This document shows, piece after piece, positions 28,027 to 37,318 of a DNA stretch of 64,000 bases. How positions within the stretch are numbered: position 1 is the first letter of the stretch; each line of letters opens with the position of its first letter. The stretch lies in contig NZ_ALOU01000010.1 of the NCBI RefSeq assembly GCF_000292345.1, positions 124,001 to 188,000 of the forward strand, in the 5' to 3' direction. The position numbers and the translations under genes were made by a program. The stretch is from Cupriavidus sp. BIS7. Its GTDB lineage: Bacteria; Pseudomonadota; Gammaproteobacteria; Burkholderiales; Burkholderiaceae. The notes below the pieces were generated by a model that was not told the DNA's origin, made no database searches, and was given only the letters and a program-made list of their open reading frames with translations.

Positions 28027-29372
28027 GCCAGTCCCTCCGGTACTGCCACCAGCCTTACCCGGCGGCGCTTCACGCCTCGCGCCGGGGGGCGCCAGTCGGA
28101 AAAATCAAGCGCGGGAGACTCCAAGCCAAGCCGCCGCCAGAGTTGCTCGAATTCCGCGCGGACGCGTTCAACGGCCACCTGGCGATCGCCGTCGGCAAGC
28201 AGGCCCACACCCCATTGCATACCCGATTGCACCACTTCGAATTCACGCACGCTCGGCCCGGCAAACAGCATGGCGCGCCGAATCAGGTCGGGATATAGCG
28301 CAACCCCACGGCCGTCAATGCGGCTGGGCAGCCAGAGCACTTCGTCGGCGCGTCCTTCGATGGCGGCGATCGCGCGCTCCACTCGCCCGCAGCGGCACGG
28401 CTCGTCGGATACACGCAGTACGTCGTTGAGTCGATAGCGCACAATGAGTTGGGTGTCGCGGGTAAAGTCGGTAACGATGGGCTGAAATCTGGTCCGTGCT
28501 TCATCGATCCAGTCCGGTTCGATATGCACATAACTCTCGTTGAGATGCAGGGTCCCGCGCTCGCACGTGTAACCGAGAAAGCCCTCGGTGGCCTGGTAAA
28601 TCTGATGGGGTTCGACGCCGAACGCGTGTCGTACCGCCGCGCGATCTCCGTCTTCCAGAACCTCCGCCACGGAGATGACGTGACTCGGGCGGATGTCTAG
28701 CCGGCCAGCCGCAGCTTCGCCGGCAAGCGTACGAAGTAGGGACGGCGGCGCCACCAGCACGTCTGGCTGGCTGGCGTTCAATCGCGGAAGTGCTGGTTCG
28801 ACACCGCTCAAGACATCGAAGAAGCCAAAGTCGATGCGCCGGCTGCTCAACGTCGTGTAGAGGTTGCTGTTGGCGCGCAGAAAGAAGGCCACACGCACCG
28901 ATGGCGTCCACGGCAAAAGCAGGCGCTTGAGCAGATGAGCCGGCAGTACGCGGCCTAGCAAGATGCCAGCCCAGCGCAGGCGTTCTGCCTTGCTAACCAG
29001 GAATACTCCGCGGTTGCCAGATGTGCCGCTCGACAGGCCCACGGTCAGCGCGTCGGCGCCACCACCAAGCGTGGGCGCGAAGTCACGCGTGGTCTCGCCG
29101 CGCAAGGCAATCTCGAAGGCATCACCAAGGCAGATTCCACGCGTGTTGCGCGCATCGAAATCGGCCATCATTGACGACTTGTCCATGATGGGCAGATCCG
29201 TGATCGCCACATTTCGAAAGTCCCGGTAATACGGAGCACGAGGCAGTACGTCCCGCAGGAAGCGGGCAAGGCGTGCCTGTTGCCAAGCCTCCAGTTTCGC
29301 GCGGTCGCGAAAGGCAAGTCGCCAGCGAGACTGCGCAAAGTACGCCACCGTACTCAGGGCATTAGGATGCAT
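28014..29372 (-). CDS. adenylate-forming enzyme, F390 synthetase-related (PaaK-like)
   Basis: Protein of 452 residues of the acyl-adenylate superfamily nearest to coenzyme F390 synthetase-related proteins. The phosphate-binding loop GLSSGTSGNRGVFLV lies at about 112-126. Later motifs are YQATEGFLGYTCERG (A5-like) and RYRLNDVLRV (A7/A8-like), and CRCG resembles a small metal knuckle. It should activate a carboxylic acid as AMP ester, possibly passing it to a thiol or amine. The ATG beginning MHPNALSTVA was chosen, overlapping the metallo-hydrolase gene by 11 bp. Confidence 0.8.
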   Translation of the reverse strand: MHPNALSTVAYFAQSRWRLAFRDRAKLEAWQQARLARFLRDVLPRAPYYRDFRNVAITDLPIMDKSSMMADFDARNTRGICLGDAFEIALRGETTRDFAPTLGGGADALTVGLSSGTSGNRGVFLVSKAERLRWAGILLGRVLPAHLLKRLLLPWTPSVRVAFFLRANSNLYTTLSSRRIDFGFFDVLSGVEPALPRLNASQPDVLVAPPSLLRTLAGEAAAGRLDIRPSHVISVAEVLEDGDRAAVRHAFGVEPHQIYQATEGFLGYTCERGTLHLNESYVHIEPDWIDEARTRFQPIVTDFTRDTQLIVRYRLNDVLRVSDEPCRCGRVERAIAAIEGRADEVLWLPSRIDGRGVALYPDLIRRAMLFAGPSVREFEVVQSGMQWGVGLLADGDRQVAVERVRAEFEQLWRRLGLESPALDFSDWRPPARGVKRRRVRLVAVPEGLACTF

Positions 29373-30210
29373 CGCGATACTCCTGCCACGCCACCGGGCA
29401 GTGCGAAGGCAGCAGGGCCACCGCTTGCTCGCGCCGCGCGATGTCCGCCAGGCTCTCGAACGTTGCGACATAGCGCCGCCTCTCCGCGCTAATGAACATG
29501 GCGGGAATGGCTGGCAGACGGCCCTCCCTCAGTGCAGGCAGCGACCAACATGCGTCGGCGACCAGGATGGCCGGGCGGCCTCCAGCATCCTCAAGGAAGA
29601 GGCCGAGTTGGCCGTGGCTGTGGCCGACCAAAGGCACGCCGATCAGACTACCGTCGCCAAGCAGATCGAAACCCTGTGTGAGTGGTGCCAGCCATCGGGG
29701 CAAATCGCGTTTCGGGCAATTGTCTGCGGCCCTGACACGGGCAAAGTAGTCGGGTGGTAGCAGGCCAGGCAGATGTCCGCCCAGCGTGGCCCGCCAGCGC
29801 TTGCCGAGACGGCTTCCAAAATGCTCGGTATCGGCTGCCAGCGCGATGAAACGGGCATTTGGAAAATCGCGCAGTCCGGCGATATGATCGCCATGGTAGT
29901 GCGACACGATGACCAAGCGGATGTCAGCGGGGGTAAGACCGAAGCTCGCCAACTGCGTCAGAAGCGCTTCATTGGCCGGGAGGTCGACGGGCAGCGCAGT
30001 CCGGTAAAGGCGTTCCGGCCATTTTTCTGTCGCGGAAAAGAAATGGTCAGCGTAACCAGTGTCATAAAGTATCCAGCCGTGCTGAGGATGGCGGATCAGG
30101 CCACAGAGAGCAGGAAAATCCACCCGCCTCCAACGCCCGCCGCGCGCCGCCATGCATTCAAGATGGCGGCATGCACCAACGCGCAGCACGTGCAATGCAA
30201 GTGTCGTCAT
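29362..30210 (-). CDS. metallo-beta-lactamase-fold hydrolase
   Basis: Protein of 282 residues with the zinc motif H104-x-H106-x-D108-H109 (VSHYHGDHIAGL), then GHSHGQLGLFLED and VADACWSL. Its arrangement resembles lactonase/AttM-like members that hydrolyse lactones or thioesters. The ATG overlaps the TGA of the epimerase gene in ATGA. In this pathway it may release or open a cyclic or thioester intermediate. Confidence 0.82.
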   Translation of the reverse strand: MTTLALHVLRVGACRHLECMAARGGRWRRVDFPALCGLIRHPQHGWILYDTGYADHFFSATEKWPERLYRTALPVDLPANEALLTQLASFGLTPADIRLVIVSHYHGDHIAGLRDFPNARFIALAADTEHFGSRLGKRWRATLGGHLPGLLPPDYFARVRAADNCPKRDLPRWLAPLTQGFDLLGDGSLIGVPLVGHSHGQLGLFLEDAGGRPAILVADACWSLPALREGRLPAIPAMFISAERRRYVATFESLADIARREQAVALLPSHCPVAWQEYRDAS

Positions 30211-31205
30211 GCCTGTTGCTCCAGCCACCACCGCGCGTGGCGCCCAATGCCTTCGTCGATCGATATCCTCGGTCGCCAGCCGAGTTCATTGCGCAGCGCC
30301 GAGACGTCCAGTGTTTGACTGAATGCCAATACTGCTGCGCTGTAACGCGTTAGCACGGGCTCCCCTCTCCCGAAAATACGCGCGGCGCTTTCCATGCCTC
30401 GGGCAAGCGCGTCGACAACGGGCCATGGCAGCTTGCGGGTGCGCAGCGGCAGTGCAAACTCTCGCGCCATCACCGAGAGGAGGTCTGACAGCTCTCGAGG
30501 TTCGCCATTGCTCACGTTGTAGATGTTCACCTGTCGCGGCAACGGCTTTGTGAGCGCCAGCCAGGCGGCATCAACGGCATTGTCGATGTAGGTCAGATCG
30601 AGCTGGATGTGTCCGCCGCGCATGATTGGCAGCGCGCCCTTGTGCAGGACTCGCAGGATGCGCGGCATCAGCGTCTGATCCCACGGGCCGAACAGGGCGC
30701 GTGGGCGCAGTATCGCTACCGCGCGTAGTCCTGCCTCTTGTACGAGCGCCTCGGCGGCCAGCTTTGTCCGCACATAGTCATTTGCCGGACTCGGTAGCTC
30801 TGCGTCCTCGCGTATTCCAATGCGATCAGCAAAGCCGAAATAGATACTGGGCGTTGACACATGTACCAGGCGAGGCACGCCATGCGCCTCGCAGGCCGCG
30901 ACTACCTCGGCTGTGCTGACGACGTTGGCACGATGGAAGTCATCGTAACGGCCCCATGGCGACGACAGTGCGGCGCAATGTACGATGGCATCCGCACCGC
31001 GAGCAGCGTTGGCGAGCGCGGATTCTGCTGCGGCATCGCCATGCGACAGCGCCTGCCATCGCACCGGTGCTGGCGCACGGCCAATAACGTTGGCCGCAGC
31101 CTCTGGATTCCTGCCCGTGAAGACCACTTCGGCACCTTCGGCTGCGGCACGCCAGACCAGATGGCGGCCGAGAAATCCCGTGCCGCCGGTAATGACCAGT
31201 TTCAT
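30207..31205 (-). CDS. NAD-dependent epimerase/3-beta-HSD-type reductase
   Basis: Extended short-chain dehydrogenase, 332 residues. The nucleotide loop is MKLVITGGTGFLGRHLVW, the central serine/tyrosine region HVSTPSIYFGFAD with YVRTKLAAEALVQ giving YxxxK. It resembles the OleD/3-beta-hydroxysteroid branch that reduces beta-keto acids. The start at MKLVITGG was picked on fold grounds; the ATG shares one base with the KAS III stop (TGATG). It likely reduces the beta-keto product of the adjacent condensing enzyme. Confidence 0.85.
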   Translation of the reverse strand: MKLVITGGTGFLGRHLVWRAAAEGAEVVFTGRNPEAAANVIGRAPAPVRWQALSHGDAAAESALANAARGADAIVHCAALSSPWGRYDDFHRANVVSTAEVVAACEAHGVPRLVHVSTPSIYFGFADRIGIREDAELPSPANDYVRTKLAAEALVQEAGLRAVAILRPRALFGPWDQTLMPRILRVLHKGALPIMRGGHIQLDLTYIDNAVDAAWLALTKPLPRQVNIYNVSNGEPRELSDLLSVMAREFALPLRTRKLPWPVVDALARGMESAARIFGRGEPVLTRYSAAVLAFSQTLDVSALRNELGWRPRISIDEGIGRHARWWLEQQA

Positions 31206-32218
31206 CAGTACTCCAGGACCATACCACCCAGCGACAGTCCGGCGCCAGTGCCCAACAACAGCAGGCGTTGACCGCGCTGAATACGACCGTCGCGAATGGC
31301 GACATCGAGCGCCGTGGGCAGCGACGCCGCGACCTGATTGCCGTGCTCGGCAAAGATATCCACGATCTTGTCGCGCCGGAAGCCGATCTTCTTCGCTATG
31401 TGCTTCATGGCGAGCTGGCTGGCCTGATGTGGCACAACCCAGTCGATCTGATCGCGCCCGACACCCGCGCGCGCAAGTAGTCGCTCGACGAACGTTGGCA
31501 GGTGGGCCGCTGCCAGTCTGAATACACCCTTCCCGTCCATGCGGAACTGGGCCAGCCCATCGAACGGCTGGTCTATACGGGCCGGATGATAGCGACTTCC
31601 ACCGGCAGGAATTCGACAGAGGTTCGCGCCCTCGGAATACGTGTTCAGCTCTGCCGCGAGCAGACGTGATCTCCCCTCGATACTGGGCCCGAGCACCGCG
31701 GCAGCGGCACCGTCTCCAAATATGGCACTGCTCTCGAGCGTGCTCCAATCGAGACCGCAAGAAGCGATATCAGCGGACACCACGAGCACTCGCCTATAGC
31801 GACCGGCCACGATTGGCCACGCCATCGTGTCCAGCGCGGTGACAAAACTCAGACACGAAGCGTTGATGTCGAAGGCCGGGATCGCACTTGCGGACAGACC
31901 CAACTCACGGTGGACCAGTGCGGCATTGCAGGGCATTCCCTGATCCTGCGTGCCGCTTGCTGCCACCAGGCAGTCGATGTCAGCCAGCGAGAGCCTGGCT
32001 GCATCCAGCGCTCGCCTGGCCGCTTCGGCAGCCAGCGTTGCGGCGGTCTCTTCTCTCGTGGCGAAATGCCGCCTGCGTACACCACTCACACGTTCGACGG
32101 TGCCAATACATCGGTCCAACTGGCGGTCAAGGTCAGTGCTTGCCACCACTTGGGACGGTAACGCGTGACCCGTGCCGAGCAACGCGACAAAGCGGACATC
32201 GATTGGAGAGGTTGTCAT
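31205..32218 (-). CDS. beta-ketoacyl synthase III-like condensing enzyme
   Basis: KAS III/OleA-type thiolase-fold protein, 337 residues. The catalytic triad is visible: Cys122 (DINASCLSF), His264 (VVPHQASQ) and Asn294 (EHGNQVAASLP). The genuine fabH normally sits in the fatty acid cluster, so this copy is likely dedicated to a specialised acyl product. It is the first structural gene of the operon, 9 bp after the XRE regulator. Confidence 0.88.
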   Translation of the reverse strand: MTTSPIDVRFVALLGTGHALPSQVVASTDLDRQLDRCIGTVERVSGVRRRHFATREETAATLAAEAARRALDAARLSLADIDCLVAASGTQDQGMPCNAALVHRELGLSASAIPAFDINASCLSFVTALDTMAWPIVAGRYRRVLVVSADIASCGLDWSTLESSAIFGDGAAAAVLGPSIEGRSRLLAAELNTYSEGANLCRIPAGGSRYHPARIDQPFDGLAQFRMDGKGVFRLAAAHLPTFVERLLARAGVGRDQIDWVVPHQASQLAMKHIAKKIGFRRDKIVDIFAEHGNQVAASLPTALDVAIRDGRIQRGQRLLLLGTGAGLSLGGMVLEY

Positions 32219-32227
32219 CGGCGTGGC

Positions 32228-32968
32228 TCACTGTGTACGGCGACGCAAGCGGGCGAAGTCGGGTGGTTCCCATTCACGTATGGCCAGCAGCATGGCGGTT
32301 CCCTGCCGTTCTCCGATCGTCGCCCGTACACAATCTTCATGAAACTCGGAGAACTGGTGTCGCAGCTTTTGCAACTGCGCCATGAACTGTCGGCGAGCAT
32401 CGGGGGTCAACATGCCGTGCACGAAAAATAGGGATTCGGCCTCCCCATTGAAAGGGGCTGTAAGAAAATCGTCGCGCCCCCGACCTGCAAAGAAACGCGC
32501 AATATTACCGCCCGGCAGCCAATCGAAGTCACGCGCAACATTGATTCGGATCCGGTTACCCGGAAGCAAATCGATTAAACGCATGCGGTCAAGCAACAAC
32601 AAATAGCGCAGACATTCGGCTTCATCGAGCTGATAGTGCTCAATAATGTCTACAAGGCGCCAATGGTTGAGGGCGCAAGTAGCCACCAATAGCAATTTTG
32701 GGTCGGAAACCAGTTCGGCCTCCAGCCTCTCATCGAGGCAGACCAGGCGTTGAGAACTGGCGGCGGCAGATTGTGTCAGCTCGGCCAGTGTCATGTCGAG
32801 AAGACCGCAAATGTCGAACAGGCGATCGATCGAAAGATTGCCCGTCGAGAACAATCGCTTCACGCTTGCCTCGGATAGACGCAACGCTGCCGCAATATCC
32901 CGATAGGTGACACCGCGCTCTCTCAACTTTATTTTTAGCGTGGTAAGCAGTTGCTTACGTTCCGTCAT
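32228..32968 (-). CDS. XRE-family regulator of the biosynthetic operon
   Basis: Protein of 246 residues. An N-terminal HTH (about residues 8-60: RERGVTYRDIAAALRLSEAS, VKRLFSTGNLSIDRLF) is followed by a larger helical domain of unknown fold. The ATG before TERKQLL was chosen as it begins at the HTH. It heads the operon and probably controls it through the palindrome at 33043-33059. The C-terminal domain may sense a metabolite. Confidence 0.8.
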   Translation of the reverse strand: MTERKQLLTTLKIKLRERGVTYRDIAAALRLSEASVKRLFSTGNLSIDRLFDICGLLDMTLAELTQSAAASSQRLVCLDERLEAELVSDPKLLLVATCALNHWRLVDIIEHYQLDEAECLRYLLLLDRMRLIDLLPGNRIRINVARDFDWLPGGNIARFFAGRGRDDFLTAPFNGEAESLFFVHGMLTPDARRQFMAQLQKLRHQFSEFHEDCVRATIGERQGTAMLLAIREWEPPDFARLRRRTQ

Positions 32969-33042
32969 TGTTCTCGGTCTACTCGATGAGTTGCGGGTAA
33001 TTCTGTGCCATCGGCTAGGTAAGAGCCAGCGCACCGATACAA

Positions 33043-33059
33043 GTATCATATTTTGATAC
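33043..33059. promoter_or_regulatory. palindromic operator upstream of the XRE regulator
   Basis: Perfect inverted repeat GTATCA-TATTT-TGATAC located 75 bp upstream of the regulator start. AT-rich in GC-rich surroundings; a plausible XRE dimer site controlling the eight-gene operon. Confidence 0.55.
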
Positions 33060-33491
33060 CGTATGGCGTCTATCTTGCAACGACATGCATCGGGGAATCA
33101 CCAATTGATCCCTTTTTAAGGTGGGGCTGCCTGACGGCCGGGGCAGAACTGCGGGTTTTCGAGGTTGCCTGGTACGCCGCGAACGGGATCGACTTATCGT
33201 GAGCAGTCGTTGGCAAGCGACTGAGCCTGCGGGCCGGCTTGGGCCGGCTGTTGCCTCTGGCGCCAACGCACTCGTGCGCGGGTGGGCTGAGGTCAGAGTC
33301 CGGCCAGGAGCGGTCACCTAATTCGCCCTGTCGTGCACTGCTGACACCCCACTTCGCACCTCTGGCTACGGCTAGCCGGTCGGTGTTACGTTGCTCGCAG
33401 CACGCCTTAAGCCTTGAGCACGCGGACAAGGCACGCACCAACAGCTCCCCGGGCAAAGCCGGGGGGCATACTTCACTGAGTTAGGTTACAC
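33060..33491. other. intergenic stretch without a convincing gene
   Basis: About 430 bp between the biosynthetic operon promoter and the next plus-strand gene. No open frame shows a ribosome site or recognisable motif. The sequence is GC-rich and may be decayed insertion DNA. Confidence 0.4.
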
Positions 33492-34028
33492 ATGACTATT
33501 CGCCGAGCATTCCTCGTGCCCTGGTTGTTCGTCGCTGCCGCCCACGCAGAGACCAGTTCATTTAACCGCTTTACGGACGACCTTTCTCAACCGTTGGAGA
33601 CTGACGCCACAACGGTAATGGTTAGAGGCATGACGCATGACTTTGCGGGGAAACTTTGCGGGAGGTTGAACAACGCAACCGGGGAAGACGCACAACAGGA
33701 AGTAGCAAAATGGAGAACGCGGAACGACGCGTTCATACGCGGCGCCGCGAGCGTACTGAATGCGCTCGGTGACCGGTATCTTCCGATTGGCGGCGAGACT
33801 GCCAAGCAAGGCTACTTTCAGATGATTCTGCAGACCACAACGAAGGCAGCCAACCAACGAGTGATGAAGCAGCTAAGCGGCGCAAGCCTCGACAACAACG
33901 TCGTTCCACCGGAACGCGCATGCTACGGGCTGGCGCGCTTGCTTCATGATGGAATAGCTGACTTTAAACGTTCGCCGGAGATTACGCACGCTCTGGTCCC
34001 CTACATGCAGCAGAAGGGGATTCGTTAG
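33492..34028 (+). CDS. exported hypothetical protein
   Basis: Protein of 178 residues. An N-terminal signal peptide (MTIRRAFLVPWLFVAAAHA, cleavage likely after AHA) predicts export to the periplasm. The mature part is mainly helical and polar, with two Cys (LCGRL, ERACYG) that could form a disulfide. No family is recognised. It is followed 110 bp later by another exported small protein. Context near a toxin-like cassette would fit an immunity or accessory role, but nothing specific supports that. Confidence 0.6.
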   Translation: MTIRRAFLVPWLFVAAAHAETSSFNRFTDDLSQPLETDATTVMVRGMTHDFAGKLCGRLNNATGEDAQQEVAKWRTRNDAFIRGAASVLNALGDRYLPIGGETAKQGYFQMILQTTTKAANQRVMKQLSGASLDNNVVPPERACYGLARLLHDGIADFKRSPEITHALVPYMQQKGIR

Positions 34029-34138
34029 TGCACCTAACCTGCAATGTACGCGGACCCGGCCTCGCGGAACCTCGCGCCGCAGATTGAAGCCTCGGCCGAT
34101 GCTAAGAAGAATATCTCTTCGCTATTTGGTGCCCGACA

Positions 34139-34684
34139 ATGAACATCCGTATCGTGCAGTTGTCTGCTGGATTCGGCTTTCTCTTGGCTGCAAATTCGAT
34201 TGCTTGCTACGCGCTATCGATCCGCACCGACTATCAGGACTTCGATCTAGTCATGACGGCAGAAGAACCTGTTTCTCGGGTCGAGTCCGATAGCATCGCC
34301 CGCTTCGTCCGAGAACACCCCAAAGGTACCCAAGACAAGTATCAAACCTATAGTTTCCTGTTCGGGTCGATTTGCCCGGCGAGCCAAGATGCTGAAAGAG
34401 ATTCGCAGCTACTATTGCAACGTCTCAATGAAGTCATTCATATCGTTGAAGCTGCCGGAGCGCATATCGAGCTCCCGACGACTTACTCCGCACCGTGCAA
34501 TGCCGCTATGACAACGGAGTTGTCGTCCACATTTAGCAACTCGAAGAGAAGACTGATTTGGATTCATGGCCGAATCAACTGGTTTCCGAAATGGGAGAAC
34601 GGGGCGTATGCAGCGCCGGGAAACTACGCAAGATCTTTGAACTGTCAGGCGAGTAAATGTACCCAACAGAATGCTAACGATTAG
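34139..34684 (+). CDS. exported hypothetical protein
   Basis: Protein of 181 residues with an N-terminal hydrophobic segment (LSAGFGFLLAANSIACYA) that could be a signal peptide or a lipoprotein signal with Cys at about position 23. Four further Cys occur in the mature part (ICPAS, APCNA, LNCQ, SKC). No family recognised. The start lacks a strong ribosome site, so an earlier start is possible. Confidence 0.5.
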   Translation: MNIRIVQLSAGFGFLLAANSIACYALSIRTDYQDFDLVMTAEEPVSRVESDSIARFVREHPKGTQDKYQTYSFLFGSICPASQDAERDSQLLLQRLNEVIHIVEAAGAHIELPTTYSAPCNAAMTTELSSTFSNSKRRLIWIHGRINWFPKWENGAYAAPGNYARSLNCQASKCTQQNAND

Positions 34685-34963
34685 TGGGGAGTTAAGACCT
34701 ATCCCGTACGGCCACTTCTGATCGCGAGCGGTCATTGACGCACGGATCGCCAATTGGCCGCTTAGGGTCGAACTGGGACCACTATGATTGCCCGTCATGG
34801 CAAGCGCTGAAGATCGCGGCAGACACATACAGCTCCAACACTGATTGCGCAGAGTAGTTTGTGCCCCCTTCGGGCGATGCGCGTTTAGGGCAAGAGGTTC
34901 ATGATCCATGGACGCGAGTGCACCGGAGGCAGTTCACTGAGCACTCCATTCTCAGGAGAGCCC

Positions 34964-35257
34964 ATGAACCACATTGAGCCAATCACATGTAAGTGCAGCG
35001 TCAGGGTCCAGATTCACGAGTACCCGATGGACCTTGGAGACGACGAGCCGCGAGACAGAGGCTACTGTCCAATCTGCAATCGCCTCCTGTTTGAGATGGA
35101 GCGCCCCGGTATTTTGGTGACTGAAGTCATCCTCCCTGGAGACAGGACGAAGTGCGCCGACGGCGAGCGCCACCTCGGACTTCCGCCCGGATACGACGAC
35201 GAAGACTGGCCATTTCCCACACTAGCGGAACTACTTCGACGACAGGAAGGCCGGTGA
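34964..35257 (+). CDS. small protein with Cys pairs
   Basis: Protein of 97 residues with CKCSV near the N terminus and CPICNRL about 30 residues later, which could form a zinc knuckle. The remainder is acidic (PPGYDDEDWPFP). The ATG follows CAGGAGAG. It lies just ahead of the broken integrase, suggesting mobile-element cargo. Function unknown. Confidence 0.5.
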   Translation: MNHIEPITCKCSVRVQIHEYPMDLGDDEPRDRGYCPICNRLLFEMERPGILVTEVILPGDRTKCADGERHLGLPPGYDDEDWPFPTLAELLRRQEGR

Positions 35258-35313
35258 TCCTCTTGGAGGAGAAGGCGCAGACTCGGTATGCCTTCATCTG
35301 AAAGGAGACCATC

Positions 35314-35930
35314 ATGCTTCTCCACGCGGCGCGTCAAATCCCATGGAACAAGGGAAGGCTGACGGGCCAGAAGCCTCCGCTGAAGCTGAACGAGATATGG
35401 GCAATACGAACCCGGCTTCAGTTCACGTCAAACGTTCGCGAACTGGCCATGTTCAACCTTGCCATTGACAGCAAGCTGCGTGCGTGTGACCTAACCCGCC
35501 TGCGCGTGCAAGACATCTGCTTTGGTAACCAGGTCGGTAGCCGCGCAACGGTAATGCAGCAGAAAACTCAGCGCCCCGTGCAGTTCGAGATCACCGATCA
35601 AACTCGCGAAAGTGTCCAGTGCTGGATTCGCGCTCGCGGGCTCAAGCTATGCGATTACCTCTTCCCTGTCGCTTGCACTCGTCACCACACCTTTCAACTC
35701 GCCAGTACGCGCGGATCGTCCATCGCTGGGTTGCCTCTATCGGCCTGGACGATTCTGCCTACGGAACGCATTCAATCCGGCGGACCAAAGCATCGCTGAT
35801 CTACCGACGTACGAAGAATCTGCGGGCCGTCCAACTGCTTCTCGGGCATACCAAGCTCGAAAGCACAGTACGCTACCTCGGAATCGAAGTGGACGACGCG
35901 CTTGAAATGGCAGAGCAAACCGAAGTGTAA
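35314..35930 (+). pseudogene. frameshifted tyrosine recombinase
   Basis: Stand-alone integrase of about 205 residues. The first frame carries MLLHAARQIPWNKGRLTGQK through KLCDYLFP; the second frame resumes with RLHSSPHLSTRQYARI and continues through HSIRRTKASLIYRR and LLGHTKLESTVRYLG. The catalytic Arg, His-x-x-Arg, His and Tyr are all readable, but split by a one-base deletion near 35665. Inactive unless the shift is a sequencing error. Confidence 0.8.
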
Positions 35931-36050
35931 CCAGGTGCCTGGCCGGCGAAGGGGCCCTTGCCGGCCAGTTTCTGCCCTTCCACATTGAGGATATGAATGG
36001 GCATGTCGACAATCCCAAGGCGTCGACACGTCTTTCCGGTTCTTCGCTGA

Positions 36051-36318
36051 TCAGATCGCAGTCAGCCGCAGCACGGTCGGCGGACCATCCATGAGCGCGC
36101 CCATCGCTTTGCCAATCGTTCGGAAGTGCTCCGATTTTCGATGCGCGTCGACCGCATCGGAATCGCGATACTTCTCCACAAACGCATAAACTTCGCCAGA
36201 GGTCGTACTCGACGCACCCCTCCTCCTGCCGGGACGCCGCCGCGAGTTCCGCTGCAATCTTCTCGAACTGTACCTCGGCACCCGGTTTTACTTTTATTTG
36301 TGCGACTACGGCCAACAT
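36051..36318 (-). pseudogene. frameshifted antibiotic biosynthesis monooxygenase-like gene
   Basis: A small ABM-domain (ferredoxin-like) enzyme. It starts MLAVVAQIKVKPGAEVQFEK after GAGGAGACGGAG, runs to EEGCVEYDL, then changes frame near 36210 and continues SGEVYAFVEKYRDSDAVDAH to the end PPTVLRLTAI. Intact relatives are about 95 residues and act as dimers on quinones or as heme or reactive-carbonyl enzymes. Broken by a small indel. Confidence 0.7.
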
Positions 36319-36455
36319 CTCCGTCTCCTCAGTGGATTGATTGTTCAAAAATCCTAGCCTGACTGGACGACGCAGTCTATCTGGCGGAGCAGGCATGGGT
36401 ATAACAATCGTTCGGTATTCGCCCTCGTGCACGTTCTTTTGGACGACATCGTTCT

Positions 36456-36462
36456 GCATAGC
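36456..36462. repeat. target site duplication of the IS21-family element, left copy
   Basis: GCATAGC immediately outside the left terminus, identical to 39136-39142 outside the right terminus. A 7-bp duplication is within the range known for IS21 elements. Confidence 0.85.
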
Positions 36463-36555
36463 TGCGGATTTCGGTGAAGGTGATCAGCAGTTTCGGCGAA
36501 CGTGATCAGGGAAGGAAGGTGGTACTGCGCGGTCAGGAGATTGTAGCGTAGGTGA

Positions 36556-37311
36556 TCACGATGCCCGTTTCTTGGCGTCGGTTGCCGTGCGCTTACGCAT
36601 GGATTCGCCTTTGAGCGGCACCTTGTGCGCCTGGTGGACCAGCCGGTCCAAGATGGCGTCAGCCAGCGTCGGATCATTCAACCACTGGTGCCAATGCTCG
36701 ATCGGGAGCTGGCTGGTCACGATGGTCGAGCGGGTACCGACGCGATCGTCCAGAACTTCCAGCAGATCGCCGCGTGCGCTTTCAGAAGGCTCCTGTAGGC
36801 CCCAGTCGTCCAGCACCAGGACATCGATGCGCGCGAGCTGCGCCAGGCGGCGGGTGAAGCTCCCGTCGCCGTGGGCGATCTGCAGTTCCTCGAACAGTCG
36901 CGGCACCCGCAGATAGAGCGCAGAGAATCCCTGCCGACAGGCCTGCTGAGCAAACGCACAGGCCAGCCAGGACTTGCCGGCACCGGTCGCCCCGGTCAGG
37001 ATGAGGCTCTGAGCATTGCGGATCCAGTCGCAACTGGCCAAGGTTGCGACCAGCCGCTGGTCAAGGCCGCGGCTGCCGTCATAGACCACATCCTCGAGGC
37101 ATGCCTGGGTGTGCTTGAACTTGGCCGAGCGCAGCAGCCGCTCCAGGCGCCGGGTGTCGCGCCAGGCAATCTCCCGGTCGACCAGCATGGAGAAGCGTTC
37201 CTCGAACGGCAGGCTGGAGCTGGCGGTCAGGACAGACTGTTCCTCGAAGGCCCGCGCCATCCCGTCGAGCTTGAGGGCCTTGAGCTGGCCGACGGTGTGT
37301 TGCATCAGCAT
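36556..37311 (-). CDS. istB: IS21 helper ATPase IstB
   Basis: AAA+ ATPase of 251 residues assisting the IstA transposase. Walker A is GATGAGKS in [20 protein letters not shown]; Walker B is VLVLDDWG; the N-terminal IstB domain is [20 protein letters not shown]. Start at MLMQHTVG follows TAGGAAAA, seven bases after the istA stop; the second ATG (37305) is an alternative. Length fits the family. Confidence 0.94.
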   Translation of the reverse strand: MLMQHTVGQLKALKLDGMARAFEEQSVLTASSSLPFEERFSMLVDREIAWRDTRRLERLLRSAKFKHTQACLEDVVYDGSRGLDQRLVATLASCDWIRNAQSLILTGATGAGKSWLACAFAQQACRQGFSALYLRVPRLFEELQIAHGDGSFTRRLAQLARIDVLVLDDWGLQEPSESARGDLLEVLDDRVGTRSTIVTSQLPIEHWHQWLNDPTLADAILDRLVHQAHKVPLKGESMRKRTATDAKKRAS

Positions 37312-37318
37312 AGTTTTC

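Noticed and set aside
27202-28437. 411-codon plus-strand frame across the ATP-grasp and adenylate-forming genes
   Set aside because: Composition is unstructured and it lies antisense to two recognisable enzymes with overlapping starts and stops.
33070-33456. 128-codon minus-strand frame upstream of the XRE regulator
   Set aside because: Translation is unstructured, rich in Arg/Ser/Pro, without a ribosome site; treated as non-coding.
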